Shown here: piece after piece, positions 7,311 through 14,135 of the stretch | Numbering within the stretch: the stretch's first letter is position 1 | Layout of the letters: every line of letters starts with the position of its first letter | Assembly: GCA_000733415.1 (NCBI GenBank) | Contig: KL662191.1 | Span: 2,205,214 to 2,219,672, forward strand | Source: [Leptolyngbya] sp. JSC-1 | GTDB lineage: Bacteria > Cyanobacteriota > Cyanobacteriia > Elainellales > Elainellaceae | DNA length: 14,459 nucleotides | Direction: 5' to 3' | Program-made: the position numbers and the translations under genes | The notes under the pieces: generated by a model | Databases searched by the model: none | The model's input: the letters and a program-made list of their open reading frames with translations, nothing else | What the model was told of the DNA's origin: nothing

Positions 7311-10028
7311 ATGACGGCAGAACACGAACGATTGGCAGCCGCTCGCGCGGGTCAGGCGGCCTGGAAGAAGTGGGGACCGTATTTGAGCGATCGGCAGTGG
7401 GGAACGGTGCGGGAGGATTACAGCCCCTATGGTGAAGCCTGGGATTATTTCTCTCACGATCAGGCGCGTTCGCGGGCTTACCGCTGGGGTGAGGATGGGA
7501 TTGGGGGAATTTCTGACGATCGCCAGTTGCTTTGTTTTGCGATTGCGCTCTGGAATGGCAATGACGCGATTCTGAAGGAGCGGCTGTTTGGGTTGACGGG
7601 CACGGAGGGCAACCACGGGGAGGATGTCAAAGAGTATTACTTTTATCTTGACAGTACTCCCACCCATTCCTATATGAAATTTCTCTACAAGTATCCGCAG
7701 CGGGCCTATCCCTATGGGCAGTTGGTGGAGGAAAATCGACGCCGATCGCGTCGCGATCCGGAGTTTGAGCTGATTGACACCGGCGTATTTGACGAAGATC
7801 GCTACTTTGATGTGCAGGTGGAATATGCGAAGGCCGCTGCGGAGGATGTTTTGATCCAAATTAGCGTCACCAATCGAGGGCCAGAGGCGCATCCGCTGCA
7901 TGTTTTGCCGTCTCTTTGGTTTCGCAATACCTGGTCGTGGGACGAGCAGGCGGCCAAACCGATATTGCGCAAGCTGGAAGGGCGGGCGTTTGCGGCGATT
8001 GAGGCGGTTCATCCGGTTTTGGGACGGTATCTACTGGATTGCGAGCAGTCGTTGGATGCGAATATGGCACTGCTGTTTACGGAAAACGAAACAAATCAGC
8101 AGCAGCTCTATGGAGCGCCGAATGCCTCTGCCTATGTCAAGGATGGTATCCATAATTTTTTGATTCATGGCCAGCAGGAGGGGGTGAATCCGGCGCAGGT
8201 GGGAACCAAGGCAGCGGTTGATTATCAGATGCGGATTGCTGCGGGTGAAACTCGGGTGATTCGACTCAGATTCAGAAGAGATACAGGTGAGGTATCTGAA
8301 TCGGCATTTTCGGTAGAAACGTTTGATCAAATTTTGCAGCAGCGGCAGCAGGAGGCAGATGAGTTTTATGCTCGGATTGCGCCCTATGAAATGAGCCAGG
8401 ATATGCGTGCAGTCCAACGGCAGGCGTTTGCGGGAATGCTGTGGAATAAACAGTATTATTCCTATTCGGTGGATCGCTGGCTGAAGGGTGATCCAACCAT
8501 GCCGACCCCATCGCTAGAACGACGCCGAGGTCGCAATCACCAATGGATTCATCTGGAAACGGAAGATGTGCTGTCGATGTGCGACAAATGGGAGTATCCC
8601 TGGTTTGCAGCTTGGGATTTGGCCTTTCACACGATTCCGCTGGCGATGATCGATCCGGAGTTTGCGAAAACCCAGCTCGATTTGATGACGCGCGAATGGT
8701 ATATGCATCCAAATGGACAAATTCCGGCTTACGAGTGGGCCTTTGGAGATGTGAATCCGCCGGTTCATGCTTGGGCAACTTGGCGGGTATACAAGATTGA
8801 ACAAAAGATGACCGGAAAAGGGGATCGGTTATTTCTGGAGCGAGTGTTTCACAAGCTGCTGCTCAACTTTACCTGGTGGGTGAACCGCAAGGATCGGGAA
8901 GGAAGTAATGTGTTTGAGGGCGGCTTTTTGGGATTGGACAATATTGGCGTGTTTGATCGCAGTGCGCCTTTGCCGACGGGAGGCCATATCGAGCAGTCGG
9001 ACGGCACGAGCTGGATGGGGATGTATTGCCTGAATATGCTGACGATTGCTTTGGAATTAGCGAAGCAGAATCCGGCCTATGAGGATATGGCGACTAAGTT
9101 TTTTGAGCATTTTCTCTATATTGCTGATGCGATGAATCACATTGGCGGCGATGGGGCGCAGCTCTGGGATGACGAGGATGGGTTCTACTACGATGTGCTG
9201 CATTTGCCGAATGGTGAGCGGCTGCGGATGAAGGTGCGTTCGCTGGTGGGATTGATTCCGCTGTTTGCGGTTTCGACCTTGGAGCCTGCACTGCTGAATC
9301 AGTTGCCTGGTTTTAAGGAGCGATTGGAGTGGTTTGTTGCGAATCGGCCTGACCTCTGCCGTAATATTGCTTCTCTGAAAACAGAGGGCATGGGGGCGCG
9401 GCGCTTGTTGGCGATTGCTCATCCTGAAAAACTGAGGCGGATTTTGGAGCGGATGTTGGATGAAGCTGAGTTTTTCAGTCCCTATGGGATTCGCTCGGTT
9501 TCTCGTTATCATGCCGAGCACCCCTATATTTTTGAGGCAGGTGGGCAGCAGCATCGGGTGGATTATGAGCCGGCGGAGTCGAGCAGCGGTCTGTTTGGTG
9601 GAAATTCCAACTGGCGGGGGCCAGTTTGGTTTCCCGTGAATTTCTTGTTGATCGAAGCGTTGCAGCAGTTTCATCATTATTTGGGTGATGATTTTCAGGT
9701 GGAGTGCCCTCAGGGTTCTGGACAGATGCTGAATCTCTGGCAGGTGGCGGCGGAACTGGCGCAGCGGTTGACGCACATTTTCGGGCGCAATCAGACGGGG
9801 CAGCGTCCGGTGCATGGCGGCCATTCAAAGTTCCAGTCTGACCCCCACTGGCAGGATCTGATTCTGTTCTACGAATATTTCCACGGCGATAACGGTGCCG
9901 GAATTGGAGCTAGCCACCAGACGGGCTGGACGGGCTTGATCGCCAAATTAATTCAACAGTGCAGTGAATACCATGACTCCTATACTCCAATCTCTGACTT
10001 ATCACACGCTTCAGCAGCGCCAAGCTAG
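7311..10028 (+). CDS. GH63-type glucosidase (MGH1-like glycoside hydrolase)
   Basis: The 905-residue protein has no signal peptide or membrane segment, so it is probably cytoplasmic. The N-terminal third (WGPYLSDRQWGTVREDYSP, YRWGEDGIGGISDD) is a beta-rich domain. The catalytic (alpha/alpha)6 barrel starts near residue 380. The likely general acid is D436 in AWDLAFH. The likely base is E855 in FYEYFHGDNG, followed by SHQTGWTGLIAKLI. Between them are DEDGFYYDV and SNWRGPVWFPVNF, typical of the family. GH63 enzymes are inverting hydrolases acting on alpha-glucosides, including glucosylglycerate and mannosylglycerate in some bacteria; the natural substrate here is unknown. The ATG has GGGAG about 9 bases upstream. 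The last 56 bases overlap the aquaporin gene, and the extra tail SDLSHASAAPS looks like read-through past a typical ending. Confidence 0.9.
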   Translation: MTAEHERLAAARAGQAAWKKWGPYLSDRQWGTVREDYSPYGEAWDYFSHDQARSRAYRWGEDGIGGISDDRQLLCFAIALWNGNDAILKERLFGLTGTEGNHGEDVKEYYFYLDSTPTHSYMKFLYKYPQRAYPYGQLVEENRRRSRRDPEFELIDTGVFDEDRYFDVQVEYAKAAAEDVLIQISVTNRGPEAHPLHVLPSLWFRNTWSWDEQAAKPILRKLEGRAFAAIEAVHPVLGRYLLDCEQSLDANMALLFTENETNQQQLYGAPNASAYVKDGIHNFLIHGQQEGVNPAQVGTKAAVDYQMRIAAGETRVIRLRFRRDTGEVSESAFSVETFDQILQQRQQEADEFYARIAPYEMSQDMRAVQRQAFAGMLWNKQYYSYSVDRWLKGDPTMPTPSLERRRGRNHQWIHLETEDVLSMCDKWEYPWFAAWDLAFHTIPLAMIDPEFAKTQLDLMTREWYMHPNGQIPAYEWAFGDVNPPVHAWATWRVYKIEQKMTGKGDRLFLERVFHKLLLNFTWWVNRKDREGSNVFEGGFLGLDNIGVFDRSAPLPTGGHIEQSDGTSWMGMYCLNMLTIALELAKQNPAYEDMATKFFEHFLYIADAMNHIGGDGAQLWDDEDGFYYDVLHLPNGERLRMKVRSLVGLIPLFAVSTLEPALLNQLPGFKERLEWFVANRPDLCRNIASLKTEGMGARRLLAIAHPEKLRRILERMLDEAEFFSPYGIRSVSRYHAEHPYIFEAGGQQHRVDYEPAESSSGLFGGNSNWRGPVWFPVNFLLIEALQQFHHYLGDDFQVECPQGSGQMLNLWQVAAELAQRLTHIFGRNQTGQRPVHGGHSKFQSDPHWQDLILFYEYFHGDNGAGIGASHQTGWTGLIAKLIQQCSEYHDSYTPISDLSHASAAPS

Positions 10029-10827
10029 CCGCAGAAAAGCCTACATCTGTGAACTGGTGGGCGTGACTCTGCTGATCTTCAATGCCTTTACCTGGGCTTG
10101 CTGGAATTTTGGTGCCGGTTCGCCGATTGTGCAGTGGATTCCTACTCTTCGATATCGCATGTATCTACAGGCGGTTTGTGTAATCGCGGGGATTGTAGGG
10201 GTGGTGTATTCCAAACTGGGTCAGTATGCTGGAGGGCACCTGAATCCGGCGATGACGTTGGGGTTTTGGGTACTCAATAAAATTTCGGCTCAGGATGCGC
10301 TGGTCTATGTCTTGATGCAGGGTATGGGTGCATTTCTGGGAACGGGATTGGTGAGGCTGCTGTTCCCAGATTTATTTCACAGTATTCGTGGGGCGGTGAC
10401 GGTTCCGGGTATGGGGGTGCATCCGGCGATTGCACTTGGTGTCGAGACGGTGGCGATGTTTGTGCTGATGCTGGTGGTGCTGGTGCTGGTGAATTCGCGC
10501 TGGATGCGCTATACGGGGTGGGCGGCGGCGGTTACTGTGGCGTTGCTCTATCTTCAGGTGGTGCGGTTGACAGGAGCTAGTTTGAATCCGGTGCGCTCGC
10601 TGGCTCCTGCGGTGTTGGCGATGTATTGGCAGAGTCAATGGATTTACTGGATTGCGCCTATTTTGGGGGCTGCTCTGGCGGCGTACTTTTACCGATTGGG
10701 AATTGTGGGTACGGGTAAATCTTATTGCTGCAAGCTCTATCACACGCCTGATATTCCCTGCCATCATCATCGCTGTGGGTACAGTAATGCTCGCTTTATT
10801 GATGACTTTGCTGCTAGAAAGGGGTAG
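9973..10827 (+). CDS. Aquaporin/MIP-family channel with Cys/His-rich C-terminal tail
   Basis: The 284-residue protein (ATG 9973) has about six hydrophobic segments and the two half-helix signatures of major intrinsic proteins. These are GGHLNPAMTLG (NPA at 91-93) and SLNPVRSLAPA (NPV instead of NPA at 205-207, with the following arginine kept). MIP channels conduct water, glycerol or other small neutral solutes across the inner membrane; the selectivity here is not determined. After the last helix comes an unusual tail with C252, C253, H257, C263, H264-H266 and C268 (YCCKLYH then PCHHHRCGY). The gene overlaps the glucosidase end by 56 bases and lacks a ribosome binding sequence, so coupling is likely. 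GTG 9964 is an alternative start adding three residues. A second open frame across 10652-10963 looks like a shadow. Confidence 0.88.
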   Translation: MTPILQSLTYHTLQQRQASRRKAYICELVGVTLLIFNAFTWACWNFGAGSPIVQWIPTLRYRMYLQAVCVIAGIVGVVYSKLGQYAGGHLNPAMTLGFWVLNKISAQDALVYVLMQGMGAFLGTGLVRLLFPDLFHSIRGAVTVPGMGVHPAIALGVETVAMFVLMLVVLVLVNSRWMRYTGWAAAVTVALLYLQVVRLTGASLNPVRSLAPAVLAMYWQSQWIYWIAPILGAALAAYFYRLGIVGTGKSYCCKLYHTPDIPCHHHRCGYSNARFIDDFAARKG

Positions 10828-11330
10828 TAAATCGATTCTGTTATGTTCGGTCAAGTTAGGGTTTGGTCAGTGGATGAGAGCCATACTGGTGAATCTCGCC
10901 GATGTAGGCCGTTCCACCTTCAACTTTGGTTTGCCAATCTCTAGCACTGTCAACTCACCTTAACTGTCTTTATTCGCCAATGGGTTGGCTGTATCAAGAA
11001 ACAACCTCCTGGGCAAGCCAGGGATGATGCGGCGTTTCGCTTAGCAAAAAACTGACCGCACCCGCAAGCAGCTTCAAGCATCAACTGCGGAGATCCTCAA
11101 GTTTCGTCTTGCCTGTCTGCCTGCCTGCGGGCTACGCAGTCTATCAAATTCTTGAAATGGCTGCTAGTTAAGGCTTTTTGGCTCTCTATTTCAATGACCG
11201 GACTAAAATTGGACTAAATCTTGCTGCCTTTTTTAGAGGATCGAAGCAGAGAAATCGGTTGCTTTTGCCGGCAGCGGAGCGTAGAAATGAGCAGGTGTTT
11301 TTCTCAACCCATCAGTACTGACTCTATCAG

Positions 11331-11508
11331 TTAATCCATAACCTGCCTCATTCCAGACAGCACCAATTCCACCATTCCAGGCAAATACTCCTCTTTGACT
11401 CTAGTCATTTGTCACCCAAAAATCCATTAACTTTGCAGCAGCCAACTTCTGCCAAGCTCTAGCTCCCGCCAGCGCACTGGATCCCATTTTCACAACTCCT
11501 CCAGCCAT
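11331..11508 (-). CDS. Two tiny overlapping ORFs (35 and 25 residues), speculative
   Basis: Reading leftwards from ATG 11508-11506, a 35-residue frame (MAGGVVKMGSSALAGARAWQ, then KLAAAKLMDFWVTND) stops at 11401. A second frame starts at ATG 11408-11406, overlapping by 8 bases, and encodes 25 residues (MTRVKEEYLPGMVELVLSG, then MRQVMD). Together they look helical and protein-like, and could be two coupled micropeptides or one frameshifted remnant. They lie just downstream of a promoter match and hairpin on the same strand. The ribosome binding sequence is weak (AGG four bases from the ATG). I do not recognise either peptide. Confidence 0.2.
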
Positions 11509-11523
11509 CTCACCTGTCCCGTT

Positions 11524-11555
11524 ATGAGACTTGCATCTATCAAAACAAGTCTCAT
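11524..11555 (-). promoter_or_regulatory. Perfect 10-bp inverted repeat at a predicted transcription start
   Basis: ATGAGACTTG (11524-11533) and CAAGTCTCAT (11546-11555) are exact reverse complements separated by 12 bases. The edge at 11555 is 7 bases beyond the predicted minus-strand -10 box, so an RNA would begin with this stem. It could be a repressor operator or a 5' stabilising hairpin. It ends 15 bases before the ATG of the small ORF at 11508. Confidence 0.45.
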
Positions 11556-11561
11556 TGCAAA

Positions 11562-11590
11562 TTTATGGGTCTTATATTGAGTCAAGTCAA
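11562..11590 (-). promoter_or_regulatory. Sigma70-like promoter match, minus strand
   Basis: On the minus strand, TTGACT (11590-11585) is followed after exactly 17 bases by CATAAA (11567-11562). A second TTGACT overlaps at 11585-11580 but has the wrong spacing. The match is five of six at -35 and four of six at -10. It is the best promoter-like sequence in the gene-poor region. No experimental support is available. Confidence 0.4.
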
Positions 11591-11712
11591 GGGAGACCCT
11601 GCGTCCAGATTGTTCTCGAATTCAAGTAGCCGCGTAAGAACCCGTCTGAAAAGCCCCCTACATCCCTCACTCCACAAACTAAGCAGCCTGCACCAACTCT
11701 AGGTAGGACGAT

Positions 11713-11764
11713 AAACCTGTGCAGGCGGGTTTTGTCTTCTGTGTAGGCGCGACATCTAGCCGCC
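11713..11764. repeat. Dispersed cyanobacterial-type intergenic repeat
   Basis: The stretch contains AAACCTGTGCAGGCGGGTTT, a GTCTTCTGTGTAGGC segment and an imperfect palindrome GGCGCGACATCTAGCCGCC, with an inner palindrome CCTGTGCAGG. I recall closely similar sequences (GTGTAGCCGCGA... motifs) scattered between genes in many cyanobacterial genomes. That memory is not verified here, and no other copy is in this window. Confidence 0.4.
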
Positions 11765-11953
11765 AACTAACCTCAATCGGTCTCACGTTAATCTTAATAG
11801 TTGCAGAATTAGACTCAATAGAAGTCTACTCATCTAAATATAAGACTAAAAATTAGACGGGCAAGACTCATGATAAGCACACTGAAATCTTCTCCAATTC
11901 GGTCATCCCGCTCTATCCAAATCAGATACAGCGTTATGCGAGCAGCTTGCGGT

Positions 11954-12049
11954 TTCATATCACCTTCATATCACCATTCAGCAATGCCGCATCTCGTTTG
12001 CGATGGGCAAAATATCCCCACTCCCTTGATCGTTTAATTGATCGTTTAA
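11954..12049. repeat. Two short tandem duplications
   Basis: TTCATATCACC is duplicated exactly head to tail at 11954-11964 and 11965-11975 (11 bp). TTGATCGTTTAA is duplicated exactly at 12026-12037 and 12038-12049 (12 bp). Both look like recent slippage events. Confidence 0.7.
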
Positions 12050-12127
12050 TTGGGCTGAACAACTTATGCCCGCCTTGGATTCACAAATTCATTCAAAATC
12101 AAACGGTATCCAGGCATCGACTCACAC

Positions 12128-12156
12128 AAAATAGCCCGACAGCAACTGCCGGACTA
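12128..12156 (-). terminator. Intrinsic terminator of the small exported-protein gene
   Basis: As minus-strand RNA this gives an 11-bp stem (UAGUCCGGCAG with CUGUCGGGCUA, two G-U pairs, loop UUG) followed directly by UUUU. On the plus strand the two wobble positions become C-A mismatches, so the structure works as a terminator in the minus direction. It lies about 80 bases beyond the stop of the 12237-12443 gene. Confidence 0.7.
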
Positions 12157-12236
12157 GAAAACTGACTTAGAACTCCAAAATTGAGAAATTAGACTGCTTC
12201 AGCAAACTTGAATTAACTAATCCAGTAGCACTCTGA

Positions 12237-12443
12237 TTAGCTATCCAATGTTTCTTGCCGCTCCTTACGGAAGCGCTCATTCAGTTTATCTAGGATCTCC
12301 TGCCGCTCTTTGCGGAAACGCTCATTCAACTTACTCGCGGTTGTCTCACCCCGGTTTTCGATTTGGTGACTTAGGGCAAGCGTCGGAGCAGCAATGGTAG
12401 CAAGAGCCAGAGTAGATAGAGCTGCCGGAACTAAACGTCTCAT
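12237..12443 (-). CDS. Small exported protein with two 15-residue charged repeats
   Basis: The 68-residue protein begins with a clear signal peptide: MRR, a hydrophobic core to about residue 20, and a likely cut after TLA at residue 23. The mature part of about 45 residues is mostly two tandem copies of KLNERFRKERQEILD (38-52 and 53-67, the second with T for I). L, F and I/L fall at regular helical spacing, so each copy should form a charged amphipathic helix or coiled coil. At DNA level eight repeat codons differ between copies without changing the residue and only one changes it, which points to selection for the repeat. The ribosome binding sequence AAGGAGA stands 8 bases before the ATG. 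The gene has its own terminator (12128-12156) and a pair of upstream direct repeats. I do not recognise a named family; a periplasmic helical role, as in Spy/CpxP-like stress proteins, is only a guess. Confidence 0.75.
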   Translation of the reverse strand: MRRLVPAALSTLALATIAAPTLALSHQIENRGETTASKLNERFRKERQEILDKLNERFRKERQETLDS

Positions 12444-12506
12444 TACAGTATCTCCTTAAGCACCGATAGAAACGAGTTTTTTCAGTGCTTGATTGTTATG
12501 ATCCGC

Positions 12507-12540
12507 CACCCACCTGAAACCACTCTGACACTCACCTGAA
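12507..12540 (-). promoter_or_regulatory. Pair of 12-bp direct repeats spaced 22 bp (possible response-regulator site)
   Basis: CACCCACCTGAA (12507-12518) and CACTCACCTGAA (12529-12540) differ at one base and are 22 bp apart centre to centre, two helical turns. Direct repeats on one DNA face near a -35 region are typical of OmpR/PhoB-type regulators, though those usually sit 11 bp apart. On the minus strand a weak -10 (CATAAC, 12500-12495) follows 6 bases after the nearer repeat. The sites lie between the exported-protein gene and the divergent RNA candidate and could serve both. Confidence 0.35.
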
Positions 12541-12556
12541 TTCAATCTAATTCTTA

Positions 12557-12677
12557 GCTGAGAAACCTGAGAAACCTCATCCCTCGCCCCTCTCAGCAAA
12601 ATCTCAGCTTCCCCTGATAGATTACTCCCAGTAAAACGGGATCAAGCACCCAGTCACGCGCTCGACTGGGGCTTTTT
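12557..12677 (+). ncRNA. Candidate structured small RNA, divergent from the exported-protein gene
   Basis: A weak promoter match (TCTGAC 12524-12529, 16 bases, TCTAAT 12546-12551) predicts a start near 12557. There an 8-bp arm AGCTGAGA (12556-12563) can pair perfectly with TCTCAGCT (12602-12609). The enclosed part holds a tandem 9-mer TGAGAAACC (12559-12576). The transcript would end at the intrinsic terminator 12645-12677, about 120 nt in all. No ORF of note lies inside. A leader or attenuator for the downstream aldolase gene is the main alternative. It matches no RNA family I know. Confidence 0.35.
12645..12677 (+). terminator. Intrinsic terminator, plus strand
   Basis: CCCAGTC (12649-12655) pairs with GACTGGG (12664-12670), extended by AGC/GCT across a single bulged A, and is followed by TTTTT (12673-12677). 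No annotated gene on the plus strand ends nearby: the nearest plus-strand gene upstream ends at 10827. The terminator therefore implies a short transcript or a leader. Confidence 0.7.
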
Positions 12678-12783
12678 GTATTTAACCCCCTTTCCCTGTC
12701 ACTTTTAAACTGACTTGCTAAAGTGCTAGTGTCCAGGTCCGTACCAACCAGCGCACTTCAAAGTAAAAAGTAATCGTTACCCA

Positions 12784-12843
12784 ACTGCTACTGCTACTGC
12801 TACTGCTACTGCTACTGCTACTGCCCTACTGCCCTACTGCCCT
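12784..12843. repeat. Compound microsatellite: six 6-mers then three 8-mers
   Basis: ACTGCT is repeated six times without error (12784-12819). It is then followed by three copies of ACTGCCCT (12820-12843). The two units share ACTGC, so the period changes by insertion of two bases within the unit. It lies 90 bases before the aldolase start codon. Confidence 0.9.
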
Positions 12844-12890
12844 TACAGGGGCAGAAAAATCGGGACTAGAAAAATCGGCAACACACCCCA

Positions 12891-12922
12891 CCCCTCCACC
12901 CCTCCACCCCTCCACCCCTCCA
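12891..12922. repeat. 8-bp tandem repeat immediately upstream of the aldolase start
   Basis: Four exact copies of CCCCTCCA end 10 bases before ATG 12933. They occupy the place where a ribosome binding sequence would be expected, and none is visible. The unit length is not a multiple of three, but the array is outside the coding frame, so copy changes would alter leader length and not the protein. Confidence 0.9.
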
Positions 12923-12932
12923 CCCCCATACC

Positions 12933-14006
12933 ATGATCGACCTCCGCAGCGACACCGTCACCCAACCCACTCCAGAAATGAGAGCTGTAATGGCCAACGC
13001 CGCCGTCGGCGATGATGTACTCGGCGATGACCCCACCGTCCAACAGCTCGAAGCCTACGTCGCCAATTTGCTCGGCAAAGCCGCCGCCGTCTACATGCCC
13101 TCCGGCACCATGACCAACCAAGTCGCGCTCAGGCTCCACACCGAACCCGGCGACGAAGTGATTTTAGAATCCGAAGCCCACATCTACTACTACGAAGCCG
13201 GCGGTCCAGCCGCCCTGTCTGGCGTCATGTGTCGCTTAATCCCAGGCGATCACGGTATATTCAGCGCCGCCCAACTCCAGCAAACCCTTCGCCCCGCCGA
13301 CGTTCACTTTCCCATCACCAAACTCGTTTGCCTCGAAAACACCCACAACCGCGGTGGTGGCCGCATCTTTCCCCTTGCTGAGATCAAAGCAATTCAACAA
13401 GTCTGCCGCCAGCACAACCTCCAACTGCACCTCGACGGTGCCCGCTTCTGGAACGCCTGCATCGCCACCGGCATCTCCGAAGCCGACTACGCCCAACCCT
13501 TCGATACCCTCAGCGTCTGCTTTTCCAAAGGATTAGGTGCGCCCGTCGGATCCGCCCTTGTCGGTTCAGCCACCCACATGCAGCGAGCCAGACGATTCCG
13601 CAAAATGTTGGGCGGCGGTATGCGACAAGCCGGAATCATTGCCGCCGGAGCACTTTACGCCCTGCAACACCAGCGCCAGCGCCTCCAAGACGACCACGCC
13701 AACGCCAAACGGCTCGCCGTCGGATTACAACAAATCGACGGCATCATCATCGATCCAGCTGCTGTTCAAACCAACATTGTCGTATTCCACACCGCCGAAA
13801 TCCCCGCCCCCGACCTAGCCGCCCATCTCCTCGAACAGGGCGTCGCCGTTTTCGCCGTCGGCAGTCACTCGATTCGCGCCGTCACCAATCTCATGGTCAA
13901 CACTGCCCAAATCGACCAAGCACTCGAAATCACCGCTACCGCAATGGCCTCCCTCAAAAAAACCAGCCCGCCCACCCAGCCATCCGCATCGGTTAATTAC
14001 GGCTGA
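12933..14006 (+). CDS. ltaE: Low-specificity L-threonine aldolase (PLP-dependent)
   Basis: The 357-residue protein is a fold-type I pyridoxal-phosphate enzyme that cleaves L-threonine and L-allo-threonine to glycine and acetaldehyde in the cytoplasm. The family start MIDLRSDTVTQPTPEM is exact, which fixes the ATG. Visible key residues are H83 (EAHIYYYEAG, stacking on PLP), D168 and R171 in HLDGAR, and the PLP lysine K199 in SVCFSKGLGAPVGS. The arginine-containing C-terminal motif SIRAVTNLMV is also present. A short Pro/Ser-rich tail ends the protein. No ribosome binding sequence precedes the ATG; an 8-bp tandem array is there instead. Codons end strongly in C (GCC, CTC, AAC, ATC), unlike the G-ending codons of the genes from 2550 to 10827. 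The gene seems to stand alone: a plus-strand terminator lies 255 bases upstream. Confidence 0.95.
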   Translation: MIDLRSDTVTQPTPEMRAVMANAAVGDDVLGDDPTVQQLEAYVANLLGKAAAVYMPSGTMTNQVALRLHTEPGDEVILESEAHIYYYEAGGPAALSGVMCRLIPGDHGIFSAAQLQQTLRPADVHFPITKLVCLENTHNRGGGRIFPLAEIKAIQQVCRQHNLQLHLDGARFWNACIATGISEADYAQPFDTLSVCFSKGLGAPVGSALVGSATHMQRARRFRKMLGGGMRQAGIIAAGALYALQHQRQRLQDDHANAKRLAVGLQQIDGIIIDPAAVQTNIVVFHTAEIPAPDLAAHLLEQGVAVFAVGSHSIRAVTNLMVNTAQIDQALEITATAMASLKKTSPPTQPSASVNYG

Positions 14007-14135
14007 TCGTCTTTCTTAGAGTTGCAATCTTTTAGAGTAGCAAAACATCTACACTCTTACACTAAGACTTACACTAAATCAAGCCATTCTGTTGAGCTTA
14101 CTAGTAGCCTCTCAAAATTTGTAAATCAAGACTGA
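14007..14135. other. 3' flank of the aldolase gene
   Basis: A short A/T-rich stretch with AGAGT/ACTCT motifs that pair only imperfectly. I see no clear intrinsic terminator and no gene. Confidence 0.4.

Larger units (their letters stand above)
10828..12127. other. Gene-poor region, about 1.3 kb
   Basis: No convincing protein gene is present. The longest forward frame at the far end (11947-12165, TTG start) has no ribosome binding site and crosses the minus-strand terminator. A short forward frame near 10945-11055 ends QPPGQARDDAAFRLAKN and could be a remnant, but I recognise nothing. The region holds a minus-strand promoter match and hairpin (11524-11590), a dispersed repeat (11713-11764), small AGACT-rich hairpins such as TAGACT/AGTCTA (11810-11828), and two tandem duplications (11954-12049). 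No tRNA-like cloverleaf or CRISPR array was found. Confidence 0.6.

Noticed and set aside
10652..10963. Forward ORF with a hydrophobic stretch overlapping the aquaporin end
   Set aside because: Its hydrophobic part is an out-of-frame reading of the aquaporin C-terminus; no start signal supports it. I considered a frameshift of the aquaporin, but the MIP fold is already complete in the main frame.
11947..12165. 72-residue forward ORF in the gene-poor region
   Set aside because: TTG start without ribosome binding site, contains both tandem duplications, and overlaps the intrinsic terminator of the opposite-strand gene.
12784..12922. Tandem arrays as a CRISPR locus
   Set aside because: Units are 6-8 bp, contiguous and without spacers; no cas genes are nearby.
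12843..13139. 98-residue minus-strand ORF rich in glycine and valine
   Set aside because: It is the antisense shadow of the aldolase gene and of the 8-bp array.
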